From contig JAJQCZ010000023.1 of assembly GCA_021202465.1 (NCBI GenBank), positions 1 to 64,000 on the forward strand: DNA of 64,000 nucleotides, given 5' to 3'. The position numbers and the translations under genes are program-made. The notes beneath the pieces are model-generated. The model worked only from the letters and a program-made list of their open reading frames with translations. It made no database searches and was not told the origin of the DNA. Each line of letters opens with the position of its first letter. Within the stretch, counting starts at the first letter, position 1. The DNA is from Lachnospiraceae bacterium (lineage in GTDB: Bacteria > Bacillota > Clostridia > Lachnospirales > Lachnospiraceae). Of the stretch, positions 60,914 through 64,000 are shown piece by piece.

Positions 60914-61765
60914 ATGAGCCAGCCATATTATGAAACATTTCACGAAATCAGCGAGATGGGGATCCACATCGCCTATCACACCGTACCCGGCGGATATCAT
61001 CCGCTGCACTGGCATGAGGAGCTGGAGATTCTGTATCCGTTAAACGGAGAGACGGACATCACCGTCGAGGGGCAGAAATACCGCATTCCCCGGCAGAATG
61101 TTCTGGTCGTCAATCCCAGGCAGCTCCACAGCTCCTACTATCACGGAGCGGCCTGTATGTTTCTGTGCATCCATATTTCCGAGAAACTTCTGAAAAAATA
61201 TATGCCGGATATCGAACTGTATCACATTCACTGCTGCCCGGAGGCCATCGATGAGGAGCAGCTTCCCGCTTATCGGGAGATCTGCGGAAAACTGGAGGAA
61301 CTGACAAAACTCTATATCCGGGAACCGGCGGCCGCCTCGGTGGAATCCGAAGGACTGACACTCCAGATTCTCGCGCTGCTCATCCGCCATTTCTCCGTCC
61401 GCACGGCGGCGCCGGAGCTGACGCAGGTGAGTCCGCTGACCAGCCGCCGTCTTCGGGAAATCGTCACCTACGTGGAGGAGCATTTCCGGGAGCCTGTCTC
61501 GCTGAGCGGGATCGCCGACCACCTGGGGCTGAGCCGGGAGTATTTCTGCCGCTTCTTCCGGCAAAATATGGGCACCTCCTTCCTGCGCTATGTGAATGAG
61601 GTGCGGGTCGCTCACATCTACCAGGATCTGCTGCGCACCGACACGCCGGTGGCCGATCTGGCGGAGGAGAACGGCTTCACCAACCAAAAACTCTTCAACC
61701 GCATTTTCAAGGAAATCTATGGCTGTACCCCTTCTTCGGTGCGAAAAACGAAGGCGGAGAGCTGA
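60914..61765 (+). CDS. AraC-family transcriptional regulator
   Basis: A 283-residue regulator with an N-terminal cupin (GYHPLHWHEELEILYPLNGETDITVEGQKY and VVNPRQLHSS) and a C-terminal double helix-turn-helix (LREIVTYVEEHFREPVSLSGIADHLGLSREYFCRFFRQNMG, then VADLAEENGFTNQKLFNRIFKEIYGCTPSSVR). Such proteins usually control sugar genes. GGGGGAG precedes the ATG. The gene is convergent with the ABC exporter genes; no obvious sugar operon is within the window, so its target is unclear. Confidence 0.93.
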   Translation: MSQPYYETFHEISEMGIHIAYHTVPGGYHPLHWHEELEILYPLNGETDITVEGQKYRIPRQNVLVVNPRQLHSSYYHGAACMFLCIHISEKLLKKYMPDIELYHIHCCPEAIDEEQLPAYREICGKLEELTKLYIREPAAASVESEGLTLQILALLIRHFSVRTAAPELTQVSPLTSRRLREIVTYVEEHFREPVSLSGIADHLGLSREYFCRFFRQNMGTSFLRYVNEVRVAHIYQDLLRTDTPVADLAEENGFTNQKLFNRIFKEIYGCTPSSVRKTKAES

Positions 61766-61805
61766 CCGTGCCCCGACCGGGACAGGGAAGCTCTCCGCTT
61801 TTCTT
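61754..61805 (+). terminator. Terminator of the AraC-family gene
   Basis: GCGGAGAGCT, which overlaps the last codons, pairs perfectly with AGCTCTCCGC, followed by TTTTCTT. Confidence 0.75.
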
Positions 61806-61821
61806 AATACACAGGGCGCCG

Positions 61822-63588
61822 TCACTCGAACTGCGCGTGATACAGCCGGCTGTAGAAGCCCTTCTTTGCCATCAGGCTCTCATGGGTCCCCTGCTCCACC
61901 ACGTCGCCGCCGTCCACAACCAGGATGCGGTCCGCATTCCGAATCGTCGAGAGGCGGTGCGCGATGACAAAACAGGTCTTGTCACGCATCAGCGCCCTCA
62001 TGGCGTCCTGAATCTCCTGCTCGGTACCGGTGTCCACATTGGAGGTCGCCTCGTCCAGAATCAGCATCCGGCAGTCATAGAGCATGGCCCGCGCGATGGT
62101 GAGAAGCTGCTTCTGGCCCTTGGAGATATTGCCGCCGTCCTCGCTGATCACGGTCTGATATCCCTGCGGCAGACGCATGATGAAGGGATGGATGTGAGCC
62201 GCCCGCGCCGCAGCTTCCACTTCTTCCTGCGTGGCATTCTCTTTTCCATAAGCAATATTTTCAAAAATCGTCCCCCGGAACAGCCAGGTATCCTGAAGAA
62301 CCATCGCGTACGCGCTCCGCAGACTGGCCCGCGTATAGTCGCGGATATCCCGGCCGTCCACCAGAATCTCTCCCTCATCCACGTCATAGAATCGCATCAG
62401 CAGATTGATGATGGTCGTCTTTCCGGCTCCGGTAGGGCCGACGATGGCGATGAGTTTCCCGGCATCCGCCCGCAGAGTCAGATCGTGCAGGATACGGCGT
62501 TCCGGCTCGTAGCCGAAGCTCACGTGACGCAGCTCCACATCGCCCCGTACCTCCGTCAGCGTCCGCGCCTGCGAGCGATCGGCGGTCTCCTCCTCTTCCT
62601 CCAGCAGCTTAAACACCCGCTCGACCGCAGCCAGCGCAGAGAAAAGCTCATTGATGATGTTAGCGATCTCATTGATCGGCCCGGAAAATTTCCGGGAATA
62701 CAGAACGAAGGAAGAGATCTGTCCCAGTGTCACATTTCCTGCCATATACAGCACACAACCCAGCATGGAGATCAGACCCAAAGAAATATTGTTGATACAG
62801 CCCATGGTCGGTCCGATGGACACACCGTAATACTCCGCGTCATAGTAGGCGTCGGCAGCGTCCCGGTTCACCCGGTCGAACGCGTCTCCGATCGCACCTT
62901 CATAAGCGTAAGCCTGAATCGTCTTCTGACCGGTGAGCTTCTCCTCCACGAATCCGTTCATCACGCCGTACTGCGCCGACCGCTTCCGGTAACGGGGCTG
63001 CGTCTTTCCCCGCATATACACGGTGTAACCCACGGAAACCGGGATGGTGACCAGAACCACCACCGACAGCCCCGGCGAGATAACCAGCATCATACAGAAG
63101 GAACCGACCACCGTCACGATGCTCGTCAGAATCTGTGTCACATCTGTGGCCAGACAGGTACAGACTACGTCAATGTCATAGGACACACGACTGATGATGT
63201 CCCCGGCCTGATTCTGATCAAAATATCCCACCGGCAGCCGCATCAGTTTGTCAAACACATCCCGCCGCATGTTCTGTCCGACCTGCTTGCTGACATACAT
63301 CATCACCAGATTGATGGCCAGAGTCATCAGCGAGGAGATAACATAGCACAGAAGCATCCGTTCCGCATAGTAAAAAACTCTCTCAAAATTCACCTGTCCG
63401 GCTCCAGCCGCTGCCTCATTGATGGCGGATCCCGCCAGACTCGGCCCCAGAAGAGCCAGCACATTCGAAATGATACAGAGTACCACCACAAAGAGCAGAA
63501 TCCAGCGCCAGGAGAACAGATACGAGAGCAGCTTCCGCAGCGTTCCCCGCGCATCCTTCGGCTTTTTCATCACAGAAACCTTCGCCAT
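61822..63588 (-). CDS. ABC exporter half-transporter (catalytically complete half)
   Basis: A 588-residue fusion of six membrane spans (about residues 25-310) and an ATPase domain. Walker A VGPTGAGKTTI, Q-loop AMVLQDTWLFRGTIFENIAYG, signature ISKGQKQLLTIARAML, Walker B MLILDEATSNVDTGTEQ with the catalytic Glu, and H-loop VIAHRLSTI are all intact. The signature's first residues (ISKGQ in place of LSGGQ) are altered. It starts four bases after the stop of a second half-transporter, so the two form a heterodimeric exporter. Substrate unknown; lipids, peptides or drugs are typical. Confidence 0.93.
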   Translation of the reverse strand: MAKVSVMKKPKDARGTLRKLLSYLFSWRWILLFVVVLCIISNVLALLGPSLAGSAINEAAAGAGQVNFERVFYYAERMLLCYVISSLMTLAINLVMMYVSKQVGQNMRRDVFDKLMRLPVGYFDQNQAGDIISRVSYDIDVVCTCLATDVTQILTSIVTVVGSFCMMLVISPGLSVVVLVTIPVSVGYTVYMRGKTQPRYRKRSAQYGVMNGFVEEKLTGQKTIQAYAYEGAIGDAFDRVNRDAADAYYDAEYYGVSIGPTMGCINNISLGLISMLGCVLYMAGNVTLGQISSFVLYSRKFSGPINEIANIINELFSALAAVERVFKLLEEEEETADRSQARTLTEVRGDVELRHVSFGYEPERRILHDLTLRADAGKLIAIVGPTGAGKTTIINLLMRFYDVDEGEILVDGRDIRDYTRASLRSAYAMVLQDTWLFRGTIFENIAYGKENATQEEVEAAARAAHIHPFIMRLPQGYQTVISEDGGNISKGQKQLLTIARAMLYDCRMLILDEATSNVDTGTEQEIQDAMRALMRDKTCFVIAHRLSTIRNADRILVVDGGDVVEQGTHESLMAKKGFYSRLYHAQFE

Positions 63589-63591
63589 CTC

Positions 63592-64000
63592 TCATCCCTC
63601 CCCCATCTGATGCTGATAGATCTCCCGATATGACGGGCAGTCCCGCAGTAGTTCCTCATGCGTTCCATATCCCAGAACCTGTCCTTCATCGAGAACCAGG
63701 ATGTCGTCAAGATTCATGATGGAGCTGACGCGCTGCGCCACGACGATGGTCGTTGTCTCCCGGTATTTCTCCCAAATCGTCTTCCGCAGAATGGCATCGG
63801 TCCGGTAATCAAGCGCGCTGGAGGAGTCATCCAGGATCAGAATGTCCGGCTCCCCGGCCAATGCCCGGGCAATCAGCACCCGCTGCCGCTGGCCGCCGCT
63901 GAGATTGGCGCCGCGGATGGCCGCCTGATGTTGATAGGTATCCGCATAATTCTCAATAAATTCTGCAGCGCAGGCATCGCCCGCCGCCTCCCGGATCCGC
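63592..64000 (-). CDS. ABC exporter half-transporter, degenerate ATP site (partial)
   Basis: The C-terminal end of a second exporter gene; the reading frame runs off the window at 64000. Visible parts are NLSGGQRQRVLIARALA (a canonical signature), Walker B DILILDDSSSALD, where the catalytic Glu is Asp, and VVAQRVSSI, where the H-loop His is Gln. Loss of both residues marks the non-hydrolysing site of a heterodimeric exporter, complementing the intact residues of the downstream partner. Confidence 0.92.
   Translation of the reverse strand, partial: RIREAAGDACAAEFIENYADTYQHQAAIRGANLSGGQRQRVLIARALAGEPDILILDDSSSALDYRTDAILRKTIWEKYRETTTIVVAQRVSSIMNLDDILVLDEGQVLGYGTHEELLRDCPSYREIYQHQMGEG

Noticed and set aside
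61814..61830. GTTCGAGTGACG (minus strand) at the stop of the ABC exporter gene, identical to the end of the 8409 repeat
   Set aside because: Only 12 bases match, three of them the stop codon; no loop or stem of the repeat follows. Probably chance, though slightly suspicious.
1..64000. CRISPR arrays, rRNA operons, insertion sequences
   Set aside because: I looked for regularly spaced repeats, rRNA-like blocks and transposase genes and found none; the only recombinase is the serine recombinase at 22775-24130.

Overview
The window reads as one continuous stretch of chromosome from an anaerobic, spore-forming Clostridia of the Lachnospiraceae type. The lineage call rests on content and layout: AddAB instead of RecBCD, the run yicC-remA-gmk-rpoZ-rimO-pgsA-cinA, a GerW/DUF2953 sporulation pair, a zinc-ribbon L28, RqcH, GHKL/LytTR signalling and strong Shine-Dalgarno sites. 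By eye the DNA is GC-rich, apart from one AT-rich ATPase gene at 8.6-9.9 kb that looks acquired. There is no rRNA, CRISPR array or prophage.

0-12 kb: an orphan MazF toxin, a small PspC protein and addBA on the minus strand; then an FMN_bind-like membrane protein, the AAA_14/DUF4143 ATPase enclosed by two inverted copies of a hairpin element, and a stand-alone AICAR transformylase behind a ZTP (pfl) riboswitch. 11.6-18.6 kb: rpmB, then a minus-strand housekeeping block for sporulation, lipid, translation and nucleotide functions. 18.7-29.5 kb: rqcH, proBA, a serine recombinase with a small partner ORF, a DUF815 ATPase, a prephenate dehydratase with a worn-down chorismate mutase domain, two tRNAs, a lipid kinase and a CPBP protease. 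29.6-35.5 kb: carAB and a spore-type peptidoglycan-binding protein.

35.6-39.3 kb: a glutamyl-amidohydrolase, a frameshifted AGCS symporter and an unusual MerR regulator fused to a zinc ribbon and a methyltransferase-like domain. 39.4-49.9 kb: the most distinctive locus. A membrane-anchored, circularly permuted GH3 protein, a four-TM protein, a lipoprotein, a conventional GH3 and a GtrA protein lie next to a GHKL/LytTR two-component system. Three direct repeats sit just upstream of the promoter of the permuted GH3. 50-54 kb: a YczE-like membrane protein, thiamine pyrophosphokinase and a large LRR/CAP/Ig surface protein whose natural start is out of frame by one base in an A6 tract. 54.2-64 kb: a membrane-linked XRE regulator, a complete TRAP transporter with an FAD enzyme and a LysR regulator, an AraC regulator, and a heterodimeric ABC exporter whose second half runs off the window.

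Twelve of the thirteen promoters listed have a 17-bp spacer (the other has 16), and several decide start sites. Two genes carry single-base homopolymer frameshifts (G5 at 37503, A6 at 54041). These could be real phase-variable tracts or assembly errors, and reads are needed to tell.
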